A stretch of DNA of 64,000 nucleotides from Aphelocoma coerulescens (lineage: Eukaryota > Chordata > Aves > Passeriformes > Corvidae): assembly GCF_041296385.1 (NCBI RefSeq), contig NC_091015.1, positions 59,462,345 through 59,526,344 of the forward strand. Direction: 5' to 3'. Under the pieces are notes generated by a model that did no database searches, was not told the origin of the DNA, and saw nothing but the letters and a program-made list of their open reading frames with translations. How positions within the stretch are numbered: position 1 is the stretch's first letter; every line of letters begins with the position of its first letter. Below, in pieces: positions 1-10,300 of the stretch. The position numbers and the translations under genes are program-made.

Positions 1-3000
1 CTTATACCAAAGGTATTTAAAATTCCTAGATTTTGTTGACTCCTCATGATGCTTGGCAATCTCAGGTAAATGTAGCAAAGACATGCAAACAAATAAAAGT
101 TGGCTAGATAACCCAAAAAAGCAAAACACCACATTTCTTAAAAAAACTGTTGCAGTGAAATTTTTTTTGAACATTTTATGTTCTGTTAAAAAAATAAGTG
201 GATAATAAGGGTATACAGTGTACCTTGGATATTATCCATACATTTACATCTTAATTAAAAAGCCTTTCTTGAAGTATACTGAAGCATTTGAAGATTCATA
301 AAAAGACTTAATCTGAGACAGACATTTTTTAGTAGATAATCAATCAGAACAATCAAATATTCCAAAATTTTCAAAGCACAGTAAAAATATGCCAAGTTTC
401 TTCATGCTAAAATTTCCATTCCCGTTCTCTTGGATGTTATAGCTACACTTCTGCTGTTTCACAAACAGATAACATAATTTTGATCTGCACATGCGGCAGT
501 AAAGGTTTTTTCAAATATGACTGCATCTGTATAACACAGAAATCTCCCTTTTTGGAACAGGTCTTTCCAAGATTTTTTAGACTTCAGTGGAAAATGAAAT
601 GAGAATTATTTTTATGTCTCTGTGGCCTAGATTGTGATGCTTGAGTGTTTTTGAATTTCTTTTACGAAGGAAAAATATTCTGTGAGAAGAAGGAAATTAC
701 AGAACAGGAAATTGCTAGCAAGGTTTTGGTATTTTTTTCTCTCTTTTGATAACAATAATCTTCAATTATCTTTACTAGAGTAATATGCTTAGTGAAAACA
801 GTTGGCAATTAATATACAGATGTAGTGAGGATTAATATTCAGCCTACTGTATACTTTATACACAGGCACAGGGAAGGAATGAAAATGATTTTTCAAAGCA
901 AAACTGCATGTTTGTGACTCAACAGGCATTGATTTTTTATATGAATTGCTAATGACACACTCAAGAGTATAAAATTCATTGTATGAATTCAGAATAAAAG
1001 AAGTCTATTTTTTATCTTTGAAAAATGTAAACTTGTATTTACTTTCCCCGTGTTATGAATGAAAAAATATATGTGGGCAATCATTATTTCTACATGAGGC
1101 ATTACATAAGTTCCAGACTGAGATTATGAACCTACCAAACCACATGTGGTTAAATGTTATGTACTTGTATTCTTGCTTCCACAAACCCATATGTTGATGG
1201 CAATTTTTTTTTTGTAAATGTCAAAGAGAGTTCTAGATTAACATGCAAAAGCAGAAGGAATTAAAGCAAAACAGAATTGTAGATGTTTCTCTTTATTTAA
1301 AATATTCTACTAAATAAACTTTTATTTATAAATGTAGACTATATGTTTTATTTTGGGGTCTGTCTTCTGTTTCAGTATGGACTACAGCATTGTAACCTTT
1401 AGTACAGAAACAACTGAAATAGTCTACCCTGGAGTAAAAGGAATCTCCCACAGTATTAAGTCCAGGTCCCCACTGTAACAGACAACTATTTCATGCATTA
1501 TAATCTCTGGCTACTTCAGATCATATGATTATAAATTTGAAATCAACATATATACATCCATCCATCTTAGTTAACTTCCAGCATTCAATCCATTTCCTAA
1601 GCATTCTCCTCCTATGCCCTCCTTTCCATTACAGCTTTTCCTGTTTTAGAAAGATCCTAGGATCTCTCTGTTTTTTCTCTAAGTCAAGACAAATACTCTT
1701 GGATTCTCTAAATAGTCTCCCTTTATTGCTTTTTTTTCTTCTACAGACTCTCTTATCTCCAGTTCCTGCTAAAATAGGCTGACACCAAGCAAGGAAATAG
1801 AATGTTTTAGTTTCATGTCACCAGCAGACGAATAGGTTTTAACTATCCCTGAAATACCAAAGATTCCACTTCAGCCTTAGAATGCAGCTTTCTTTCAAGT
1901 TTTTAATTTGTATAAAGCTGGTGGGCTATATTTCCAATATTGAAAAGATAAATTTAAATCTACATTACCTACATCTACATGTATAAATTTTCAACTCATG
2001 GCTGGCTTGTTAGGTGTATTACATTCCTTTTCATATGCTTTTTCACATAAAAACATCACTATGAAACCTGAGGAACTAGAATGATCCACCACCCACTGCC
2101 ATCTAGGTATACATCAGAAGTACCATAGGAGAGTAATTTAAGAAAGTGTTCTGTATTGAGCTACTGCTTTTATGCAGGTAATATCTGATCACTGATCACA
2201 CCCACATACCTCAACCAAAATAATTCATCATGATTCTGTTGCAATTTCAAATGAACGACAAAATTTCTAAGGTATGAGCCACGGAGCACTAACAATGACA
2301 TTGACTCATTCTTGTGCATTAAGCACTATGCTTAACACAGATTTGCAGAAACAAAAGAAAGATTATCTGAGAACGCAACAAAAAAAAGCCCCAAATCTGA
2401 TTACCTTTTTAGGGAAAATATAGTAAACCAAAGTAGTCTATCAGTTAAAATGGCACAAAGAAAGTGATGAGAAAAAGGACATTTTAAGCTAAACTTTCCT
2501 AGGCAACAAAAGACATATACAAATTTTTTATTTTCTTAGGTTTCTGAGACATTCTTACGGTTACTATTATATGCACAATGTTAACCCAAGAAACTGAAGC
2601 TCAAACAAAAGGACACTTTGAAATTATTATTCTTATATAATTGCAAAATGCTTCACCTTTCAGACCACCATGACCTATATGTCGCTTTCTTTTAGTTTTT
2701 TTTCTCTGTGCTAGGATTACCTTTCCTCGGCTTTCAGAAGAGCGTGGGGAGGGACTTTGTCTCTTGAGTGCTCTAGTGTTTGCTTACTTCTGTTTGACCT
2801 TTTACATTCATTACTGAAAAGGTATGATTCAGGAGATGCCATTCTTCCCCCAGAGCAACTACTAAAACTGTACTTCAGGAAAATATAAAGGAATGGTTTT
2901 AAGAAATAGAGAACAGGTTTAAATCCCTCACCATCATTACAAAATCCTACTACAATTCTCACAAGACTATAGGCCTGTATAAATTCTCTTTGAGCTCTTG

Positions 3001-3922
3001 AAAGTTCTCTTGCAGCCTCTGAATGCAATGCATTCTGCATTGCTATATAAAAACTTACTGTATTGGACTTCATCTTTTGCATCTATTCAACTGAAATAAG
3101 TGTTCAATATGCTGAATCAAGGATAAATACAATGATCACGGTATTTTACCATTGTTCACAACTTCCTGTTCAATATAGACAGATGCTAAATAATTTTAAA
3201 TTCAGTCTCTGCCAGGAACAATTGTGTTAAATTTTAAATGAACAATATAAAACACACTGAGCTGACTAGCAGTGTCAAAGAGAAGTTTTAGATTTATTGG
3301 TATGTCTCCTTTTGCAGTTCATATTATAGTGGCTATTCAGGGAAGTTAGAACACCTTTTAGCTTTCAAAACATCCCTCAGACTTTATTGCACCTCTGTGC
3401 TGTTAGGGGTGTAAGAATATGAAAAGACCAATTTGGTACCCTCTGAGATTAGGCTAACTGCATAGGGCATAGAAAAGTGCTGGACATGACACAAGAAATG
3501 GTCGGGCATGTTAGGTAATTAAATGAGAAGCTGACAAAAGCTACAGATAGTGCCATGAGGCATGGCAGAATTTTATCAGCACTTAGGCAGAGTAAAGGGA
3601 GAAATGGTCAGGCTTCACAGCCCACCCATGGGAAGCACTGGGTGCCTTTGGCCAGTGAACTCTTGCAAGGCCAGCAGAATTTTGGTAACTCTTTCAGTAA
3701 TACTAGATAAGCAAAAATCATCTAGGTAACAATATCAGAAATATCAAATATGGGTGTAGATGTAGCAAAATGGGGGAAAATGGGGAGACAGTAGTTACTA
3801 AAATATTGTTTGCCTGACAGAAAAGCAGAGCAGACAATGGCAGGTACAAAGGTGGCAAAAAGAGAAAATCAGGAAAAGGAGTAATTAGAAATGCAAACCC
3901 CATGATTAGTACTGTTTAGGGG
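1..3922 (-). other. CNTNAP2: CNTNAP2 intron 8, part beyond the LTR element
   Basis: AT-rich intron running off the window edge. Exon 9 is not visible in it. No recognisable repeat or gene; it ends at the insertion point of the LTR element, in the flank tttagggg. Confidence 0.7.
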
Positions 3923-4196
3923 TGTTGGGGTCCCTCCCCTGCCATGTAGCCCTGAGGGAGACACGGGGTTTCCCTGCCCCTGGTCAGCCTCATTCCCGAT
4001 TGGTTGGTTTGTGTTCCCCTGTGTGGGAAGGACCCTCGGGTCCTGTGACTGAGGAGTTCCTGAGCAGAGCCCCGGCCATGCGGCTGGAGAAATAAACATC
4101 TCTGAAACATTTATCAAGAATCCGTCCATATATATTTGTTTTCCACGGGACTCCTGGTTTGATATATGTGTGTTACAGTATCTCCATTGTAACAAC
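3923..4196 (+). repeat. 5' LTR of the retroelement
   Basis: A 274-bp repeat beginning TGTTGGGGTCC and ending TGTAACAAC (or at the CA two bases earlier). It contains the polyadenylation signal AATAAA at 4091-4096. No convincing TATA box lies upstream of that signal. It matches the downstream copy except for about seven transitions and one extra C in the GCCCCGG run. The start is fixed by the point where identity with the 3' copy begins. Confidence 0.93.
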
Positions 4197-4214
4197 TGGT
4201 GGAAGAATGAGGGC
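4197..4214 (+). other. Possible primer-binding site
   Basis: Sequence starting TGGTGGAAGAATGAGGG directly follows the 5' LTR, where a tRNA primer-binding site (beginning TGG to pair with a CCA end) is expected. I could not match it to the usual Lys, Trp, Pro, His or Phe primers, so the primer is unknown or the site has decayed. Confidence 0.4.
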
Positions 4215-4302
4215 AAGACACCGATCCCTGAGGAAATTAGTGAGTAAAAAACCACTCTAGGCCTCTCTCTTCTCATCTTGGTTTGGATATTCTCTCTGGA
4301 CT

Positions 4303-5172
4303 ATGGAAGAATCGTGGGAAATGAGGCTCTCTGAGCCACAGAAAAAAATGTATCTAGAAGTAAAAGGAATCCTTGAACAACAAAACAAAAAAGTAATGCA
4401 ACCGGGAGATGTAGAACACTTCTTTATGTGGCTTTTCAAAAGGTTCCCCTATATTTCTTGAGACTTACTTTCTGATATTGAACCTCCTGAATCTTGTGAG
4501 GGGTGTTTCTGGAACGAGATCTGGGATAAGGTATGGGATCAAAGCGAAGCTTTCCGTGCATACCTTATAATCAGGGACGCTCTTGAAGAGCATTTGTATG
4601 GTCCCATTACCCCTAAAGCAGAAGATCATACTTCTCCCGTAGCCGAGACCGCGCGGCCGCCATCCCGGGAGCACATGACTGCAGCCGTGCCAGCGGAAGT
4701 GCCTGTGCTGGATGCGCCCGGCCCCCTCGGGAGCGCGCGCCTTATCGCAGACCCCATCCCTGTCTCGGGGTCCCCGGCCACGCGACCACGAGTGAGGGAG
4801 CGATGCTGCAGGCGCCGCGGGTGTCGTGGGCCACGAGCAGCCAGGAACCGGGGCTCGGCGTGGCAGGCCGCTCTGAGCGACCGGCTCGGAGAGCCCTGTG
4901 GAGGGAGAAGCGGCGGTTTCCACAATGACACGAGAAGCCGTGCAGCGCAGCGCCGAGCCGAAACGGGGCCGCTCTCGAAGCAGCGTGGAGTTTGTGGAGC
5001 GGAACCACTCACAGGCCACGGAGCCAGGGGCGATGGCAACGCGGGGCCGCGCAGAGCCCAGACACGCGCCGGAGCAGCGCCGCTCAGAGAGCACAGAGCA
5101 GCCGCAACGCGGGGGCCCGACTGCGACATTGGAGTTGGCGAGGCAGCTGCCACGCGGGACCGGCACCCATGA
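4303..5172 (+). pseudogene. Broken gag matrix-like frame running into CpG-rich sequence
   Basis: The frame opens at ATG 4303 (MEESWEMRLSEPQKK), has an in-frame TGA at 4459-4461, continues open through NEIWDKVWDQSEAFRAYL and ends at a second TGA at 5170-5172. The first 100 or so codons have the layout of a betaretroviral matrix: an amphipathic helix with YLEVKGILEQQ, then FFMWLFKRFPY, then a Trp-rich helix and RDALEEHLYG. In retroviruses this domain directs Gag to the membrane. No myristoylation Gly follows the Met. After about 4640 the content turns Arg/Ala/Gly-rich and no longer looks like Gag; capsid and nucleocapsid are missing. The family match rests on pattern and spacing, not on a search. 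As it stands the frame cannot give one uninterrupted product. Confidence 0.7.
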
Positions 5173-5187
5173 CAAATACACAAGCAC
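4640..5187 (+). other. CpG-rich linker between gag remnant and cold-shock domain
   Basis: About 550 bp that are strikingly GC- and CpG-rich compared with the AT-rich intron and with the flanking parts of the element. Several frames are open on both strands, including long minus-strand frames, as expected from low stop-codon density; none shows a recognised domain. It sits exactly where the 5' UTR and first exon of a captured Y-box mRNA would be, and those are GC-rich in vertebrate Y-box genes. Host origin is therefore plausible but not shown. Confidence 0.6.
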
Positions 5188-5652
5188 GTGATAGGAGAAG
5201 TTGTAGCCACGAAAATCACAGGAACTGTGAAATGGTACAATGTAAAAAACAACTATGGATTTATAACACGAGATGATACAGGAGAAGACTTATTCATCCA
5301 TAGAACTGCCATTAAAAGGAATAACCCTAAAAATTACCTGCAAAGTGTAGGAGATGGGGAAGTTGTACAGTTTGATATAGTACAAGGAAAGAAGGGTTTA
5401 CAAGCAGCGAATGTTACTGGGCCTGGGGGTATTCCTGTCAAAGGCAGCCGTTATGCACGAAATTATAAACAACATCCATCGCAGCAATTTCCCTACCCAC
5501 AGCCTAATTTCCCCTTTTACCCTATACCCAATATGAACCCTTTCCTAAGTTTACCCTATCCCCAGTTTATTCCTAATCCGTTTTTCACCCCATGGCTTCC
5601 TTATACAGTTCCTTTTCCTTACAATTCCTCTCCGATGCCAATGGGGGGATGA
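5173..5652 (+). pseudogene. Captured Y-box cold-shock domain with Pro/Phe/Tyr-rich tail
   Basis: This frame continues that of the gag remnant after the TGA at 5170-5172 and ends at TGA 5650-5652. Counting from the GTG at 5188, residues 5-78 form a vertebrate-type cold-shock domain: [15 protein letters not shown] (RNP1), EDLFIH (RNP2), [13 protein letters not shown] and AANVTGPGG. The nucleic-acid-binding residues W16, F25, F36 and H38 keep the spacing of W65, F74, F85 and H87 of human YBX1. By eye about two thirds of positions match YBX1. The copy has no introns although host CSD sequence is split over several exons, so it came from mRNA. After residue 88 the tail ([24 protein letters not shown]) departs from the basic/acidic islands of Y-box proteins. 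No in-frame ATG precedes the domain after the TGA. Family members bind single-stranded RNA or DNA; a role in packaging is guesswork. Confidence 0.88.
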
Positions 5653-5869
5653 AAAGGGGGAGGGAAGAAATTAAACCCTCTCCTGCCTCAGTTTCCCCAC
5701 AAAGCATGCTCAGAGAGTTCTGTCTCCCTTCATCAGCCCTAAGATGTTCCAGAGAATCTGTTTGGACATCTAAAGACTCAGGAGGGTGGCTTGTTTTGTT
5801 TTGAAACTGTCCTTGTTACGTTTATCCAGTTGTCTTCATTCTCCTTTTATTAAAATAAAATGGGTGAGA

Positions 5870-6142
5870 TGTTGGGGTCCCTCCCCTGCCATGTAGCCCT
5901 GAGGGAGACACGGGGTTTCCCTGCCCCTGGTCAGCCTCATTCCCGATTGGTTGGTTTGTGTTCCCCTGCGTGGGAGGGACCCTCGGGTCCCGTGATTGAG
6001 GAGTTCCTGAGCAGAGCCCGGCCATGCGGCTGGAGAAATAAACATCTCTGAAACATTTATCAAGAATCTGTCTGTATATATTTGTTTTCCACGGGACTCC
6101 TGGTTTGATATATGTGTGTTACAGTATCTCCATTGTAACAAC
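5870..6142 (+). repeat. 3' LTR of the retroelement
   Basis: A 273-bp direct copy of the 5' LTR, with AATAAA at 6037-6042. Sequence before it (aaaataaaatgggtgaga) is purine-rich but not a classic polypurine tract. A better A4G5-type purine run lies at 5653-5671, right after the stop codon and about 200 bp from the LTR. Confidence 0.93.
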
Positions 6143-6237
6143 GGGGTACTTTCTGGAGAGCTCTGTGCAGTCTCAATTAGGACCATAAAACTAAACATAT
6201 CCCGACCATATTGCACAAGTCAAACCTGCTTCCCTGT

Positions 6238-6251
6238 CCAGCAGGGGGAGC
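6238..6251 (+). promoter_or_regulatory. CTCF-like motif
   Basis: CCAGCAGGGGGAGC, preceded by TGT, closely follows the CTCF core consensus CCASYAGRKGGC and has the invariant AGGGGG. It lies in host sequence about 100 bp beyond the 3' LTR. Motif match only; occupancy is unknown. Confidence 0.45.
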
Positions 6252-7369
6252 AAGAAGTTGCCAAGAAGTGTCCATCAGGAAGGCACACAGACAAACTGAT
6301 TGAACATACTGGTATTGCTGATGGCACCTGGGGCAGGCTTGAGAGCATCAGCATCTCAGCCACCACATCCTGAAATCTATGGATTCACAAGAAAATTTCA
6401 GCCATCAGAGTAGTTCTGAGGCTTTCAAGGACTGCATTATGAGGTTTGGTTATCAACAGGATCCCTGCACAACATTCTTACATATAACGCTGTAGAGCAG
6501 CATTTTTGTCTCAGGACATGATGTTTCATGAGACTTACTGAAGTACTTCCTCATTTGAATCTCTTGTACCTTTCCCAGCTCCAGGAAGTATAAGCATTAG
6601 AAACTTATCTTTTAAGGATATCCTTAATGAGCCCAACTATTTGCCAGGAAATGGAAATACAGAAAGCTTTTGAAGTACAGGGAAATCTTTGTCCATACTA
6701 AAAAAATCCAGACCACTGCTTTTATAATATTTTTCAGTAAGAAAAAGGCAGAACTGACCATTCCTTTCTGAGTTAGTAGGAAGTCAAATGTAACAGCTTT
6801 AACCAGTCCAGACACATACAGTGGACTGACTTTTTTTTTCTTCCTTACTATCTGTTCCTTAATGTGCCTTAAAAGTGCAGACTGTCTCCAAAATCTGCGA
6901 AAGTCACTGAGAGAAAAAGATTCATCACCACCCATGTCTAGGTGCTATTCCTAGCAGCCATCCTTACATGTGACCTTTAATATCTGTGATGAGAGAGTGC
7001 AGGTGGTCTCCTCAGGATAGTTTTTGTCCCTGGTCTGTAACAAATTCTCTGTGTTTTGTAACACCACTGAAGAAACAGAGAAAGCATTTAGCAGAGGAAC
7101 AAAATACAGAGTTTAGGAGACAGAAGTAAAGAGAGATTGAGCATCTACTCATGAACACAAGTGGACAGCTATTTTAACTGCATTTCATTTATGTTCAGCT
7201 TCCAACTGAATTGCACTGACTAGTGCCTTGTAATGAGACACAGTGCGTTTCAAAATACAGTTTCTGTATTTTGAGGGCAAGACAAATGTCAACAACGGAA
7301 GTCAAATACATACATCCCCATAGTGCAGCAGAAGAAAACTCCAAACCCACCCCCAGAAAACCCCCCAGT

Positions 7370-7391
7370 AAAATAAATAAATAAATAAATA
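7370..7391. repeat. (AAAT)5 microsatellite
   Basis: About five AAAT units in intron 8. Confidence 0.9.
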
Positions 7392-10300
7392 TGGATTTTT
7401 TAAAAGTGGTGTAAAAACAGGCTAATTTCAAATCAAAGAACAGGCAACAGCCTGTTAAATGGAACTATAATGGCCTTCTTCAGTCTTCAGCTAGGATATT
7501 AATTGCCTGTGAGACCATAATGGGATAAAAAACAATAGCAGAAGCAGGCAGTGTGATGTTAATATTACTTATCACATAGATAAATTTCTAGTAAAAGAGA
7601 GAGGAGCAAATGGAATTAATTGCTAATTTTTAAAATTAATTTATGCCCTTATGAAACATAAACACATTATGGACAAAACTGAGACCATGTAAATGAAAAT
7701 TAGTTTTGGCATAAAGGCAGGTTTAAGACTTGGGGATGACTCTTAATGAAACCATAATGCAAATCAGCATATAAATGTATAAATATGTGACCTAACTAGA
7801 CACACATTTAATTTACACAAATAATTCTAAAATTAGTGTATAACTAATGTAATTCCAGAGGTCATTCATGCAAAATCTGTTATTCCTTCTTTGTCAACAG
7901 CTCAATAATGTCATTATTTAGAAGACTGATACTGTTTTAAATAGTGTTTTTTCCTGAAAACAGATTCTACTTTAACAAAGGTATCACATTAGTTTTAGAA
8001 AAAGACAACTTCTCTTTCACTATCTGCATATACAATGTGCATAAAATCACATTAGCAACCAGATCATAGAAACAACATTAGAAGAGTATGTATATATCTT
8101 TGTTTTCTTTTCTTTACAGCTGGCAAGGAGAGCTTGTGTCACGTAAACACCTAGATTTCCACAGAATTAATGAATAGCAATTTGGAAAGCATTAGAATAA
8201 ATACATTTAAAATCCATTTACTGCACATCTTGCATCTTTTTACAGTCCTACACTCTTTCACCATTTAGCAGAAAAATATATAATGAAGAATTAAATATGT
8301 AATTGATGATCATATAATTCCTTAAAGCTGTACCCTACAACCAGAGCATTCATTACTGTAATTAGGATACGTAGAAAAGCTTAGACAACTTAAATGTTGA
8401 ACTGCTCTAAGCCAAGGTAGGGAATAAGAGAGCTAAGGCGGTCAGAAGCTGGTTAGTGAAACAATTGTAACTACAGTTGACACTGTTTTCTCCTTTCCTC
8501 GGAATATTAAAAGTGAGAATTGCTATTTATCAGTATAGTGGTAGCTGGGGATACACTGGGATACTGAAAATTGTCTCTTGCCATTCACTAATCATGTGTC
8601 TGGGGAAAGGCAAAAACTGGTTGCTGTGAGACTGAGGGGAGTAACTTTACTTTTTATGCATATCCATATGCTGTATCTGAGGCTTCTCCTGGCATCTCCT
8701 TTGTGCAGATATTCAAGTCCAACATCAATTTTTTTTTTCCTCAGGAAAACTTCTGCACTTTACCCATGTTATTCAGTATCTTATACACTAGCATACTACC
8801 TGTGGAAGAAGAACAATTCTGAACAGCTTGTGTTTAAAGAGGTCAAATATTTATGGAGAGTATTTTCACTATAGTCTTTCTGCAGGAAGAGAGACTGCCC
8901 TTTCCCTTAAGATTGCCTGTTAAAATGTTGCCTGTTCTCATTTTGAAAGCTAGCGTGCCCTAAGGACTACAGCTGTTTGGTATTCTGCAGAAGGGCTACA
9001 CCAGCACATTTGGAATGCTCATTGAGTATTTCATTGAAAGTACTATTTACTTTCATTTTTAGGCATATGATAAGGACACAAGTACATTATCAACTATTCC
9101 TTCAGTAAGATCCAAATATAAGGAACACTTATGAGGATGTCAAATAGAAGATCAATTAAGTTTTTTTATTATAAAATCCTTGATATAATAAAAATCCATT
9201 TTCTACAGCTTAGACCATTAATCAATTTATAATTATTTTCTCAAAAATGTTATGTGATAATTGTTTACTTCAATTTAGTATTTTTCTCTTAAAAAGGTTT
9301 AAAGGCAAACAATGAAGATTCTTAGAAGGGAGGACAAACATAAATACAAAACTTGTCTGCTACAGTAGGGGAGAGAGGGATTGTAGTAATTCAGAAACTT
9401 CAGAATAAAATTCAAATTAGGTAGGAAATTACTTTAATAATACCTATATACATTTTTTCCTTAAGTTCAAATATTTTTCCTACTTTTACCTGTAAACTAT
9501 TCAGAAAAAAACAGAATTTGTGTATGACTGACAAGACCTGATCAATGTTAATGCTGATTTCAGAAAAATTTGTGCTAGTATACCTGCTAAACCCAGAACC
9601 CACTATACACTATACTTAGAAAGAACGAAGCCATCCCCAGAAGGCAAATTGATGATCACATCGATTTATAAGAATGAAGACTTTTTTTCTTCATTTTGGC
9701 TGCTGCAAGAGCCAAATATCTCCTCTGTTGCCTACTTCCAGAAAAGCATATTCATGAAAAGAAGAAATTGGATAAACACTTTGGGAGGGGAATGAAAAGA
9801 GTAGCATAAGATGAAACCATTACTAAATTGAACTTTTTGATGGTAAGAGCAAAAGTGAGTGTGGAAGGAGAAAAAGAACTGACTAAAAAGGACTAAAAGT
9901 GAGACTTAAGTACATCAGGGGAGGCCAAGAAGCAATGGGTGTTGGACAAGGGAAAACTCTCTCACCATCTGGCCAAGAGAAGACTGAAATTTTGGAAGGA
10001 TTACCTTGATGAAGCTGTACCAGGACTGAAGGTGAGGGAGATGGATACAGAACAAATCACAAGAGAATCTGTAGTTCCAGGAGAATGAAATCAGCTGAAT
10101 AAAACCGAAAAGGTAAAACTTTGAGGGAGAAATGTGTTGAGAAGAATGGATTGAGAGTCGATAATAGCAACAGATGTAGGAAGGAACTGTAAAGTCATGG
10201 CGAGGAACAAGTGGCAGGTGGATAATGTGCACAGGAAGAGTCAAAGAAGGAACACAGACTTAGCTGGAGAAACAGAAGTCTAGGAAAGAACTTGGCCTGG

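Larger units (their letters stand above)
3923..6142 (+). mobile_element. Non-autonomous LTR retroelement with gag remnant and Y-box insert
   Basis: Two near-identical direct repeats of about 273 bp bracket a 1.67-kb interior. Each repeat starts TGTTGGGG, ends TGTAACAAC and carries an AATAAA signal. In order the interior has a short leader, a Gag matrix-like frame from 4303, a CpG-rich stretch, a cold-shock domain and Pro/Phe/Tyr-rich tail ending at 5652, and about 215 bp of noncoding sequence. Protease, polymerase and envelope are absent, so any mobility must have depended on a helper. GGGG flanks both ends (3919-3922 and 6143-6146), giving a 4-bp target duplication; if the LTR instead ends at the preceding CA, the six-base flanks match at four positions. 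It lies antisense to CNTNAP2, the orientation usually tolerated in introns. Confidence 0.9.

Noticed and set aside
1525..1782. An 85-codon open frame, the longest plus-strand frame in the first kilobases.
   Set aside because: Low-complexity Leu/Ser/Phe content from pyrimidine-rich intron, no domain, no splice or promoter context.
4465..5252. Long minus-strand open frames (up to 240 codons) opposite the gag/CSD region.
   Set aside because: They follow from the high GC content of the CpG-rich segment, show no domain, and oppose the recognised gag and cold-shock frame.
3869..6216. Minus-strand frames of about 65-135 codons repeated at 3869-4276 and 5836-6216.
   Set aside because: The similar proteins arise because both cover the two LTR copies in antisense; they are not genes.
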